A stretch of 64,000 bases of DNA, taken from Chitinophaga ginsengisegetis. Its GTDB lineage: Bacteria; Bacteroidota; Bacteroidia; Chitinophagales; Chitinophagaceae. Of this stretch, positions 1 through 8,722 are shown piece after piece. The stretch's first letter is position 1; every line of letters begins with the position of its first letter. Under the pieces are notes generated by a model, which did not search any database, was not told where the DNA came from, and saw nothing but the letters and a program-made list of their open reading frames with translations. The translations under genes were made by a program, and so were the position numbers. The stretch covers positions 2,538,623 to 2,602,622 of the forward strand of contig NZ_FUZZ01000001.1 in NCBI RefSeq assembly GCF_900168065.1, given 5' to 3'.

Positions 1-26
1 AATTAACAATCAAAAACCAATCGTTT

Positions 27-65
27 CAAAAAACAAAAAGCCGGTATGCGTCAACATACCCGGCT
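27..65 (-). terminator. Antisense-oriented intrinsic terminator upstream of susC
   Basis: Read on the minus strand, a GC-rich stem (arms 55-65 and 39-48, one bulged base, 6-nt loop) is followed by TTTTGTTTTTTG, the shape of a Rho-independent terminator. It points away from the susC gene that starts at 125. Its susC-proximal end at 65 lies 60 nt from the start codon. The same arrangement with the same 60-nt spacing occurs at the other STN-type susC (22636-22673). Confidence 0.6.
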
Positions 66-175
66 ATAATTTGGCAAAAGTCAAGTCTGGACAGATCCTG
101 TTATTTACCAAACCAACCAAAATTATGCAAAAAAATGCGAAAAGCATGCGGACCCGCAGCTCCGGGCCTCGTTGT
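27..175 (-). ncRNA. Candidate cis-antisense sRNA over susC start
   Basis: This is inferred from the antisense terminator at 27-65 and a possible minus-strand -7 element AATGTTTG at 189-182, one mismatch from the Bacteroidota consensus TAnnTTTG. Transcription from there would give an RNA of about 150 nt complementary to the susC 5' UTR and first codons. The box lies within codons for the conserved Q-T-L residues, so its conservation may reflect protein coding. A perfect TAnnTTTG match (TATCTTTG, 253-246) lies further inside the gene and is an alternative promoter. Antisense RNAs of this kind are known for Bacteroides PULs, for example DonS of B. fragilis. Confidence 0.3.
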
Positions 176-3100
176 CTCTACCAAACATTGCGAGTTATGA
201 GGATTACATTTATTTTAATGCTTGTTGCCACACTGCATGTTAGTGCAAAGATAGCAGCACAGGGTAACGTGTCTATGTCTGTTAAAGACAAAGACCTATC
301 GACGGTATTGGCACTTGCTGAAAAACAAACCGGGTATGTTTTCTTCTTTGATGAGAAACTGCTGTCTATCGCCAAACCAGTGACAATTACGGTCAAAGAC
401 TTACCATTATTAAAGTTTCTCGACCTGCTCTTTCAGGAGCAACCATTAAAGTACAGTTTAAGGAACACCACCATCACACTTTCAATTAAGGCGCCAGTGA
501 CTCCCCGCACTGATCCGTCGTTGCAGGAGAATAATGCGGCCAATACCCCGGTGATCATAAAAGGGATTATTGCGGGGTCCGATGGTAAAATGCTACCAGG
601 TGTATCAGTAAAATTAAAGCCATCAACGATAGGCACAACTACCAATGAAGATGGAATATTTGTGTTGCCGAATGTACCGCCAGGTACTTATACACTGGAA
701 ATATCCAGTATCGGGTATTCCACGATCAGCAGAAAACTGATTGTAACAGATAAACCATTGGAACTTGCCTTCACGCTCCAGCAGGAAGCGATCGAACAAA
801 AAGAAGTAGTCATTTCCACCGGTTACATGGCTAAAAAGCCCGGAGAATTGACCGGGTCTATACAGAAAATATCAGGCGACGAAATCAGAAGGGGCATTAC
901 ATCGTCTGATCCCGCATCTTTACTAAAAGGAAGAGCAGCGGGTCTGTATATTTCTGAACAGAATGCCGCCGACCCCACCAGCAGCGGGGGACAAATATTT
1001 GTAAGGGGCCAGAGTAGTGTGGCGGGAGTTGGTGTAGATCAGGTCAATGAATTTGTGGTACCCGCACTCAACTACGGCCCACTCATTGTACTGGACGGAG
1101 TAATTATGCCGAATCAAAATCTGAAAGAACTGGTTACACCACAGGAAATCCAGGACATCATTGTACTGAAAGACGCAGCCGCTACTGCCATCTATGGATC
1201 AAGAGCAGCAGCCGGAGTACTGGTAGTCACCACCAAAAGAGGAAGTAATGCAAAACCACGCATTAACGCCGAAGTGAAATACGGAATTAATCAGCCTAAT
1301 CGCGGGCGCATGAAATTTCTGAACGGTGCAGAACTCTATGATCTGCAAAAACGCTTTTACACCGAAGATTATAAACAGAATAATGCCAGCCTCTCTCCCA
1401 TGTTCCCTACCCTGGACAATTATCTGGACTATCGCCTGCCTACACTGGAACAGGTGAATAATTCCTACGACTGGACTAAATACGCTTTCGTTACCAGCAA
1501 TACTACAGAAGTAAACTTGTCTGCCAGCGGAGGAAACGACCGTACTAAATACTATATGGGTGGCTCGTACTACAACGAGCAGGCTACCGGTATCCTCAAT
1601 AGTTTAATCCGGAAAACATTCAGGCTGAACCTTGAAAGCCGTTTAACAGACAGGCTTACAGCCACTGTTTCCATTAATGGCATTATGAATGATGGTCGTC
1701 AGGACCAGGGTTACACCGTTGATGGCATTCAAACCCTTATCCCGTGGGCAAATCCTTATGCTGCAGATGGGTCGGTTACCCAGGCGCTTAACTTTAAAAT
1801 GGGCGGGACACAGAAGATCATCGACAATCCCCTGTTCAACAGGCAGTATAATTTTTCAAAACTCCAATCACAGCTGTTTTTCGGGTCCGCTAAATTGGAC
1901 TATAAAATTACCGACTGGCTAAGTATCTCCAGTACCAACTCTGGCAATCTTAACTATACTAAAAACACCCGGTACACAGATGTGAGAACTTACAACGGAG
2001 GCAGTTCCTATTTTGCCCCTCAGGGATTTTTGGGTACCACCACCGGCAACCTGATGTCTTACCTCACCTCAAACCAATTAACCTTTAATAAAAAAACGGG
2101 CGACCATGTGTTCCGTGCCCTGGCGGGTATGGAATTCGGACAAACCACCGTTGAAGACATGCTGGTAAATGTAAATCATGTGCGTGCCGGTTACCCGGTT
2201 ATCTCTCTTGCCCGGGAAATAGGTGGTTCGGCGGATTTATCGATCTTCGGTATTCCCACTACCAAAGCGGGTAATATTGAGGGTGGAAAGGATGTAAAAG
2301 CCATTTATTCTTTGTTTGGTGAAGCCGGATATACTTACGAAGGTAAATACAGTTTAAGTGCTTCTGTACGCAGGGACGCATCCAGCAGCTTTGGCCGTGA
2401 TAACCGCTATGGTACTTTCTATTCCGGAGGTGGTGCATGGGTTGCCAGCGAGGAAAAATTCCTGCAAAATGTAAAATGGATCAGTTATTTAAAACTACGG
2501 GCCAACTATGGCACCAGTGGCTCGCAACTTGGCGACAACTTTCTCACAAGAACATTGTACGATCCAAGATACACATACAGCGGAGCCGGAGCAGCCACCA
2601 TTTCAGTATTAGGTAATCCGGATATCAGATGGGAAGTAACCAAATCATGGAGTGCAGGTGTTGACATGGAATTCTTCAAACGTTTAACGGCTACAGTAGA
2701 CGTTTACAAACGCCGCTCCCAGGACCTGTTGCAGAAGGTGTTATTGCCGGCTTTGTCTGGTTTCCCAACACAATGGCAGAATGCAGCTACAGTAGAAAAC
2801 AAGGGAATAGAACTGGTGATGAATTCTCAAAATTTAAACAGAAAAAATTTCTCCTGGAGTACCTCCTTCAACATCAGCTTTAATAGGAATCAGATTGTTA
2901 GTGTGGCCAATGATTCATTAAGACAGGGATATTACCCGCAGAACAGTTATTATCTTTTTAAAGGAGATGATATCAATGCATTAAAAGCTGTTAAGTATGC
3001 CGGTGTGGATCCTCAGTCAGGAAAACCGAGATTTGAAAAGCAGATCTTCGATGCGAAGGGTAATAGAATCGGCGTGGAATATGTAAATACAATTGCTGAA

Positions 3101-3664
3101 GTAGACGCAGCTTCAGACAGCAGGCAGTTTCAAACAATTGGTTCTTTCCAGCCGAGGTTCTATGGTGGTCTTACCAACACCTTTACCTACAAAAACTTTT
3201 CACTGAGTGTGTTGATAACTTTTGCATTGAAATATACGATCATCGATAACTATGCGGCGTCTTCACAGGTAGCACATGTAGACCGGTTTAACCAGCTGGC
3301 CTATACTAAAAGCCAAATTCCCTGGACAACACCCGGACAAACCAATGCTACCGAGCCGGAACTTTATTACCAGGCAACTACTGACTATTTCGGATCAAGC
3401 AAATATATGCGCGATGCCAGTAATGCCTCCCTGCGCAATATCCGGTTAAGTTATGATCTGCCACAGTCGCTGACCAACCGCTTGAAATTATCCAACTTTA
3501 CCGCGTATGTAAGTGCCGATAACCTGTACACCATCTACAATAAATATATCGTGGCCTCCGGTCCCGAAGGCCCTTCTGTAGGACAGGCACAGGACTTTGG
3601 CAATGCGGGCGGCCCGTTAAGTATCCCACGGCGATATGTATTTGGACTACAGGTTACATTTTAG
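125..3664 (+). CDS. SusC/RagA-like TonB-dependent outer-membrane transporter with STN domain
   Basis: Outer-membrane beta-barrel that with SusD imports oligomers using TonB energy. Taking ATG 125 (an in-frame TTG at 71 is less likely) the protein is 1179 aa. It has a basic N-terminal extension starting MQKNAKS, a signal peptide around residues 25-47, an STN (secretin/TonB short N-terminal) domain around 50-120, a carboxypeptidase-regulatory-like domain around 145-225, a plug around 235-380 with SusC-type GSRAAAGVLVVTTK, and a barrel ending in Phe. STN domains contact a FecR-type anti-sigma factor, so a sigma/FecR pair probably lies just outside the window to the left. The start mirrors the second STN-SusC here, which also begins MQK. 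It is followed after 22 nt by susD. The substrate cannot be told from sequence. Confidence 0.93.
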   Translation: MQKNAKSMRTRSSGPRCLYQTLRVMRITFILMLVATLHVSAKIAAQGNVSMSVKDKDLSTVLALAEKQTGYVFFFDEKLLSIAKPVTITVKDLPLLKFLDLLFQEQPLKYSLRNTTITLSIKAPVTPRTDPSLQENNAANTPVIIKGIIAGSDGKMLPGVSVKLKPSTIGTTTNEDGIFVLPNVPPGTYTLEISSIGYSTISRKLIVTDKPLELAFTLQQEAIEQKEVVISTGYMAKKPGELTGSIQKISGDEIRRGITSSDPASLLKGRAAGLYISEQNAADPTSSGGQIFVRGQSSVAGVGVDQVNEFVVPALNYGPLIVLDGVIMPNQNLKELVTPQEIQDIIVLKDAAATAIYGSRAAAGVLVVTTKRGSNAKPRINAEVKYGINQPNRGRMKFLNGAELYDLQKRFYTEDYKQNNASLSPMFPTLDNYLDYRLPTLEQVNNSYDWTKYAFVTSNTTEVNLSASGGNDRTKYYMGGSYYNEQATGILNSLIRKTFRLNLESRLTDRLTATVSINGIMNDGRQDQGYTVDGIQTLIPWANPYAADGSVTQALNFKMGGTQKIIDNPLFNRQYNFSKLQSQLFFGSAKLDYKITDWLSISSTNSGNLNYTKNTRYTDVRTYNGGSSYFAPQGFLGTTTGNLMSYLTSNQLTFNKKTGDHVFRALAGMEFGQTTVEDMLVNVNHVRAGYPVISLAREIGGSADLSIFGIPTTKAGNIEGGKDVKAIYSLFGEAGYTYEGKYSLSASVRRDASSSFGRDNRYGTFYSGGGAWVASEEKFLQNVKWISYLKLRANYGTSGSQLGDNFLTRTLYDPRYTYSGAGAATISVLGNPDIRWEVTKSWSAGVDMEFFKRLTATVDVYKRRSQDLLQKVLLPALSGFPTQWQNAATVENKGIELVMNSQNLNRKNFSWSTSFNISFNRNQIVSVANDSLRQGYYPQNSYYLFKGDDINALKAVKYAGVDPQSGKPRFEKQIFDAKGNRIGVEYVNTIAEVDAASDSRQFQTIGSFQPRFYGGLTNTFTYKNFSLSVLITFALKYTIIDNYAASSQVAHVDRFNQLAYTKSQIPWTTPGQTNATEPELYYQATTDYFGSSKYMRDASNASLRNIRLSYDLPQSLTNRLKLSNFTAYVSADNLYTIYNKYIVASGPEGPSVGQAQDFGNAGGPLSIPRRYVFGLQVTF

Positions 3665-3686
3665 TTGAAAGTTAAAAAGTATTAAA

Positions 3687-5150
3687 ATGAAAAATTACGC
3701 CATTATATTTTTTATATCTCTCCTTGCGACGGCATGCGATAAAAAGATCGATGAGATCAGCCCATTGATTAAAATTGATAAAGACGGAGAGCTGTCGTCT
3801 GTTGCCGGGATTGTAGAAGCTACAGTAGGCAATTATTCCTTGCTACGCGATAATTCCACGCCGTCTTACGACGAACCATTGGTAAACTTGTCCGAAAGCC
3901 GTGGCAACAATGTAACCTTGCGCATCTTCGGCCCTGCAGAAAAAACGACGGACGGCTTCTTCTATCAAAACAGTAACAGCCCTACGCTCGGTTTCAGCAA
4001 TGACTTCTATCGCGGCTCCTACCAGTTAATTGTAAGCATTAATACCACATTGGAGGGAATCGCTGATTTCGAGAAAGCAAATCTCGCCTCCTCATCCGAA
4101 GCAGACCGGAATAATGTATTATATGCAAAAGGCGAAAATCATTTCCTGAGGGCACTTGCTTATTTTAACCTGATCAGATTATACGGCAAGCCTTACTATC
4201 AGAATGCTGCTAACAGTTCCGGTGTTGCGTTAAAAAAGACAAGTGATACAAAGGAAATTCCAGCACCATCTACTGTGAAGGAAGTGTACGATTATATCAC
4301 AGAAGAATTAAAAATAGCGGCGCAATTGATGAAAACCCCCGTGGTAAAAACAAACAGCTTTGCCAGCAAAGAGGCTGCATGGGCATTGTTATCAAGGGTG
4401 TACCTGTATATGGGCGGCAGCATGATCAATCCGGATGCTACTTATAACCAGGCAGCCGTAACCTATGCAGACAGTGCATTGACTCAAAACAACGGGAAAT
4501 TAGCATTGCTGCAGGGAAACGACTATAAAAACCTGTTTGCCGATGACCAGGATGGATCTATTGGCCGCGCTAAATTCGCCTCCAATAAAGAAATCATCTT
4601 TGCTTTTGACAACATGACAGGCAATACCCGGATCGGCATTCTCTACAACTATGATCCGCTTTATGGCATGGGTGGAATATTTATGCCTTCTTCGGATCTT
4701 AAGCAGTTACTTGTTGCACAGGATATACGCAGTAGTTTTTTCAGGGTTAATGCCGCAACGGGACTGACGGAAACCACCAAATTACTGGTATTGCTAAACC
4801 AGCTCATCACCCGCGCTCCGAACATCTTTTTGCGCACCGGCGAATTGTACCTGAACAGGGCGGAAGCGTATGCTAAAATGAAGAATTACACAATGGCCAG
4901 GGCCGATCTCAGCACCATCCACACCCGTGCAGGACTGCCCGAATCGGACATCACCAGCATCGCCGATCAGGACCTGCTTGCTGCTATTCTCAAAGAAAGA
5001 CGTATGGAGCTTGCATTTGAAGGACATGCCGGATATGACTATTTCCGCAATGGATTACCCATGATCAGAAAGGCTGCCGATAACAACGGGAAAGCGTTGA
5101 TCATTCAACCGGACGATCCTAAAGTGGTACTGACTATACCGAACTTCTAA
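3687..5150 (+). CDS. SusD/RagB family nutrient-binding lipoprotein
   Basis: Surface lipoprotein that caps the SusC barrel and captures the oligomer before import. The N-terminus has a lipobox (LLATAC, Cys at residue 17) and the 487-aa length fits the family. The middle carries the TPR-like helices (RALAYFNLIRLYG) and the C-terminal half has the typical ILKERRMELAFEGHAGYDYFR segment, with RR-E-L-x-FEG as the family hallmark. The end is unusual: it stops at VVLTIPNF rather than the common Pro-Ile-Pro...Asn-Pro ending. It lies 22 nt after susC and 40-94 nt before the thioredoxin-like gene, most likely in one operon. Confidence 0.93.
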   Translation: MKNYAIIFFISLLATACDKKIDEISPLIKIDKDGELSSVAGIVEATVGNYSLLRDNSTPSYDEPLVNLSESRGNNVTLRIFGPAEKTTDGFFYQNSNSPTLGFSNDFYRGSYQLIVSINTTLEGIADFEKANLASSSEADRNNVLYAKGENHFLRALAYFNLIRLYGKPYYQNAANSSGVALKKTSDTKEIPAPSTVKEVYDYITEELKIAAQLMKTPVVKTNSFASKEAAWALLSRVYLYMGGSMINPDATYNQAAVTYADSALTQNNGKLALLQGNDYKNLFADDQDGSIGRAKFASNKEIIFAFDNMTGNTRIGILYNYDPLYGMGGIFMPSSDLKQLLVAQDIRSSFFRVNAATGLTETTKLLVLLNQLITRAPNIFLRTGELYLNRAEAYAKMKNYTMARADLSTIHTRAGLPESDITSIADQDLLAAILKERRMELAFEGHAGYDYFRNGLPMIRKAADNNGKALIIQPDDPKVVLTIPNF

Positions 5151-5244
5151 GAGCCCTTACTGTCATAATTAACTTTTTCATAGAAGCCTAATGGCTTCTA
5201 AAGGACAATACTTTGCATTTAAAATTTCAAAAACTAACAAAAAA

Positions 5245-6375
5245 ATGAGTTACAATCTGAAGATTTCGAGGACTGCGTGTCTGACTTTTCTTTCTATCCT
5301 TTGTTTCACAATTGTTTCATTGGGACAGGAAAAAGCTAAATTATTTGTGGGCGACAAAGCACCGGAGCTTCGTTACGGGAAATGGTTAAAAGGCACACCT
5401 GTTAAGGAGTACAAAAAGGGCCATCTTTATCTTTTCGAATTCTGGGCAACCTGGTGCGGCCCCTGCATTGCATCTATGCCACATCTTTCTGAATTTGCAC
5501 GGGAACACAAAAAAGAAGCTACCGTAATCGCTGTGAATATCTGGGAAAAAACCGGTGACAAACCTTATGAATCTTCGCTTCCCAAAGTCAGCAAATTTGT
5601 GAAGGGTATCGGCAACAAAATGGACTTCAATGTTATCACTGACAGCAAAGACCAGTTTATGGGAAATGAATGGATGAAGGCTGCCGGACAAGGTGGTATT
5701 CCCTGCACATTTATGGTGAAGGATGGCATTATTATGTGGATAGGTCATCCGGTCGAACTGGATTCCGTAGTAAATGTGGTAATGTCGGGAAATTACGATG
5801 TAGCCGCTGCCAGGAAGAAGATACAGGAAAGAAATGAACAGTCAGATGCTGCGACGGCTCCCTTTCAAAACCTAATGAAGGACTATGAAAAAGCCATTGC
5901 TGATAAGCAATACAGCAAAGCCATTGAGCTGCTGGATTCGGGTATTGGCACCATGCCTCCCTTTGCCGGAACATTCGGGTTCTTTAAGTTCCAAACCTTA
6001 CTTGAACATGTCAGTGAAGATTCGGCAATGGCCTTTGTAAGACCCTGGCAAGCTACTAAACCCGGATATGTAGGTTCTACAGCGGCAGTAATTGCAAGGC
6101 AAAAGGGATGGAAGAAGTCAACTTATGAATATGCTTTAGAGTTGCTGAATGCACAGCTGCAAGTGCCACAGATGCCGGCATCTATGGTCTACGAGGAGAT
6201 GGCAGGCGCATATGCAAATATGAATGATTACAAAAGCGCTGTGCAATACCAGGAGAAAGCCATTGCAACTGCCAGACAATTCCTGAAGGAAGGTAAATTC
6301 GCTGGTTTCATTATGGAAGATACCATTAAAGAATCGGAGAAGAAACTTGCCGGTTACAAAAAGGAATTGAAGTAA
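5245..6375 (+). CDS. TlpA-like periplasmic thioredoxin-fold protein
   Basis: Predicted exported thiol-disulfide protein of 376 aa from ATG 5245; an ATG at 5191 would put 18 extra residues before the signal peptide, so the later start is preferred. A signal peptide (residues about 8-28) leads to a thioredoxin domain with active-site C71-G-P-C74 in the context FWATWCGPCIASMP and a cis-Pro segment GGIPCTFMV. The C-terminal half (about 210-376) is helical and TPR-like and may be a partner-binding part. TlpA-like proteins often end SusC/SusD operons in Chitinophaga relatives; their role there is not settled. It is probably cotranscribed with susD. Confidence 0.85.
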   Translation: MSYNLKISRTACLTFLSILCFTIVSLGQEKAKLFVGDKAPELRYGKWLKGTPVKEYKKGHLYLFEFWATWCGPCIASMPHLSEFAREHKKEATVIAVNIWEKTGDKPYESSLPKVSKFVKGIGNKMDFNVITDSKDQFMGNEWMKAAGQGGIPCTFMVKDGIIMWIGHPVELDSVVNVVMSGNYDVAAARKKIQERNEQSDAATAPFQNLMKDYEKAIADKQYSKAIELLDSGIGTMPPFAGTFGFFKFQTLLEHVSEDSAMAFVRPWQATKPGYVGSTAAVIARQKGWKKSTYEYALELLNAQLQVPQMPASMVYEEMAGAYANMNDYKSAVQYQEKAIATARQFLKEGKFAGFIMEDTIKESEKKLAGYKKELK

Positions 6376-6788
6376 AATAACAGGATACTACGACTTATGC
6401 CAACCACTTAAGCCACTGTATGCGAGCCTAAGTGGTTGGCATAAGTCGTATAATGAAATGAGCACTTCAGCGAATTTGAGTTCCCATTGGGCGAGGTATA
6501 TCTGGTCCCGTCCATTGCGGGGACTATGATTATCTGCAATTTAAGCAGAAATTTTCCAGAGAAGAATCCTATATTTAACCCGGATTAAATCCGGAGGTCC
6601 TCAGCATACAATAAAGCCGGAATAATACGAGGGTGGATCTGTCAGCATTTTTTTTCGAAGGCCAGGCGTAAGTTTCTATATATGGCCTCCATTTAACCTG
6701 AACCCCGGGTAATCAATAAAAAAGAATATTAAATGCGCTGTTCGAACAAGGCGTACATCCCGGCGTTAATCGCCCTATGACAATATAA
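6376..6788. other. Intergenic region with long perfect inverted repeat
   Basis: 413 nt between the thioredoxin-like gene and the sugar dehydrogenase. It holds a 22-bp perfect inverted repeat (see separate entry). The stretch 6459-6580 can be read as a short open frame without a start (ending ...NPIFNPD stop), possibly a decayed gene end, but it is too short to assign. I see no further gene. No clear TAnnTTTG promoter stands out before 6789. Confidence 0.5.
6389..6450. repeat. 22-bp perfect inverted repeat, 18-nt loop
   Basis: Arms 6389-6410 and 6429-6450 are exact reverse complements (core ACTTATGCCAACCACTTA). The hairpin starts 13 nt after the stop codon of the TlpA-like gene, so it could end transcription of the SusC-SusD-TlpA operon. 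However, it lacks a following T-run (it continues TAATGAAATG), which is unlike the other terminators in this window. Alternatives are a protein-binding palindrome or a mobile-element relic. Confidence 0.75.
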
Positions 6789-8132
6789 ATGATACTAAGT
6801 ATGGAAAGACTATTACTGTCTGCCGGTTTTATGGCGTTGATCACTGTTCTGAATGGATGCAATGGTGGCAAGCCCAAAACGCTGCATAAAGCAGCTGATT
6901 CACTGGAAATCATTAACAACACTCCCCCTGACTCACTGCCTGCCCCCGGGGCTACTCCGTCGGTCACCAATTTCAGTCACGTTATCGGCTGGAAAGATGA
7001 CAGCAAACCAATTGCCCCGGAAGGATTTGTAGTCAACAAATTTGCCGACGGCCTGAAAAATCCCAGATGGATTTACGTGGCGCCCAACGGCGACATCTTT
7101 GTTTCCGAAGCACATGCCATCAAACGGTTTAGCCAGGAAGTGATCAATTCAGTCAGTGGCAAATCCAAATCAGAAAATAACAGCATTACTGCCAACAGGA
7201 TCACCATGTTCCGTGATACCAACCAGGACGGAGTGCCAGATGAGCGGCATGTTTTCCTGGAAAAGCTCAACCAGCCAATGGGCATGCTGATCCTGAACGA
7301 CAAATTTTATGTGGCCAACACCGATGCACTGGTACAATATCCATACACTGCCGGCATGACGGAAATGAAAGCAGAAGGAAAGAAAATTTTAGATCTTCCC
7401 GCAGGTGGTTATAATAACCATTGGGCGCGCAATGTGATCCGGAGTGAAGACGGCACCAAACTGTATGTCTCCGTAGGTTCCGGCACCAATGCCGCAGAAC
7501 ACGGAATGGAAAATGAAAAAAACAGGGCTAACATCCTGGAAGTAAATCCGGATGGCACCGGCGTCAGAGTATATGCGAGTGGGTTACGCAACCCGGTTGG
7601 TATGGACTGGGCACCGGGCACACATACCCTGTGGACGGTAGTAAACGAACGCGATCAGCTGGGTAACGACCTCGTACCTGATTACTTTACCAGCGTAAAA
7701 GATGGCGCATTTTACGGATGGCCTTATTCCTATTTTGGTCAGCATGAAGATCCAGGTCTTAAAGGCCAGGCGCCCGAACTGGTAAAAAGTGCGCTGGTGC
7801 CGGACTTTGCCCTGATGGCGCATTCGGCATCACTTGGACTGCACTTTTATAAAGGCACTGCATTTCCCGAAAAATACCGCAACGGCGCATTTATTGGTCA
7901 ACATGGCTCATGGAACCGCGATTATCTCTCTGGTTACAAAGTGATCTATGTGCCGTTCAAAGATGGTAAACCTGCCGGTAAAGCAGAAGATTTCCTGACC
8001 GGGTTTATCGCAAATGAAGTTAAAAGTGAGGTTCATGGCCGCCCTGTTTGTGTTACTATGGCTAAAGATGGCGCATTACTGGTATCGGATGATGCCTCCA
8101 ATACTATCTGGCGGGTAGCCGCAAAAAAATAA
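6789..8132 (+). CDS. PQQ-dependent sugar (sorbosone-type) dehydrogenase lipoprotein
   Basis: Six-bladed beta-propeller of the soluble glucose/sorbosone dehydrogenase family, expected to oxidize a sugar in the periplasm with PQQ, although the true substrate is unknown. It is 447 aa with a lipoprotein signal (VLNGC). An internal ATG at 6801 would shorten the N-terminus by four residues and is equally good. Family segments seen include NPRWIYVAPNGDIFVSEA, the Ca/PQQ-side FRDTNQDGVPDER, LYVSVGSGTN, GLRNPVGMDW, HSASLGLHFYKG and FIGQHGSWNR. It is preceded by 413 nt and followed by its own terminator, so it appears monocistronic. A divergent second copy of the family is at 56685-57956. Confidence 0.85.
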   Translation: MILSMERLLLSAGFMALITVLNGCNGGKPKTLHKAADSLEIINNTPPDSLPAPGATPSVTNFSHVIGWKDDSKPIAPEGFVVNKFADGLKNPRWIYVAPNGDIFVSEAHAIKRFSQEVINSVSGKSKSENNSITANRITMFRDTNQDGVPDERHVFLEKLNQPMGMLILNDKFYVANTDALVQYPYTAGMTEMKAEGKKILDLPAGGYNNHWARNVIRSEDGTKLYVSVGSGTNAAEHGMENEKNRANILEVNPDGTGVRVYASGLRNPVGMDWAPGTHTLWTVVNERDQLGNDLVPDYFTSVKDGAFYGWPYSYFGQHEDPGLKGQAPELVKSALVPDFALMAHSASLGLHFYKGTAFPEKYRNGAFIGQHGSWNRDYLSGYKVIYVPFKDGKPAGKAEDFLTGFIANEVKSEVHGRPVCVTMAKDGALLVSDDASNTIWRVAAKK

Positions 8133-8148
8133 TCCACTTCCTCCATAC

Positions 8149-8197
8149 CGGCGGCGTTAAATGAGCAACACCAACTCATTTAACGCCGCCGTTTTTT
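8149..8197 (+). terminator. Rho-independent terminator after sugar dehydrogenase
   Basis: Perfect 17-bp stem (8149-8165 with 8175-8191, GC-rich base GGCGGCG) with a 9-nt loop, followed by six T at 8192-8197. It lies 17 nt after the dehydrogenase stop codon. Confidence 0.92.
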
Positions 8198-8722
8198 ATA
8201 GCATGCCGGGGGTATTATTAAAACAGGCGTATAGCCCCCTTCCCTCCCCTGTTTTGCGCAGATCGCGCAGGAATTCCCCATTCCAAAAATATTTTTTCGT
8301 TCCGGCTACGTAGTCTGTCTTTCACAAACGTATTACCTATTTATCAACCAATTACTATTCTTTCATCCTTCAATTTTAATACATGCACTAAAGCAGTACC
8401 TGGGACATAGTAATTCCATTGAGAACGCACGATTCTCTTCAAAACGGCCACAGTAGACCATTTATGAAAACCTGGTTCATTTAATTAAAAGAGCAGGCAA
8501 AGAAAATATCCGTAGTCAGCGCATAATGTCGCTTTAAACATTATCAACCAGATAATCTCTACCGTAGGCTTTAATGAAGTTCAGATAAACTTCACCTGGA
8601 CGTCGGCGCACTGTTACCGGATTTTTTGCCAGGGATGAACAGCATGCTGTGCCACATCATATTCCGACCTAAGGACAAGTAACCAAATAGGATATTCTAA
8701 ACAATCCTTTAATAATTCCACT
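8198..8722. other. Long upstream region of the GH74-like gene, no gene seen
   Basis: 525 nt without a supported coding frame on either strand. It is presumably a long promoter and leader region for the giant secreted protein at 8723. A small hairpin GAAGTT-CAGATA-AACTTC occurs near 8576-8593. I cannot assign a promoter with confidence. Confidence 0.4.

Noticed and set aside
6459..6580. Decayed susD or other gene end after the first operon
   Set aside because: A frame of about 40 codons without a start, with only a vague resemblance to a lipoprotein C-terminus; not enough to call a pseudogene.
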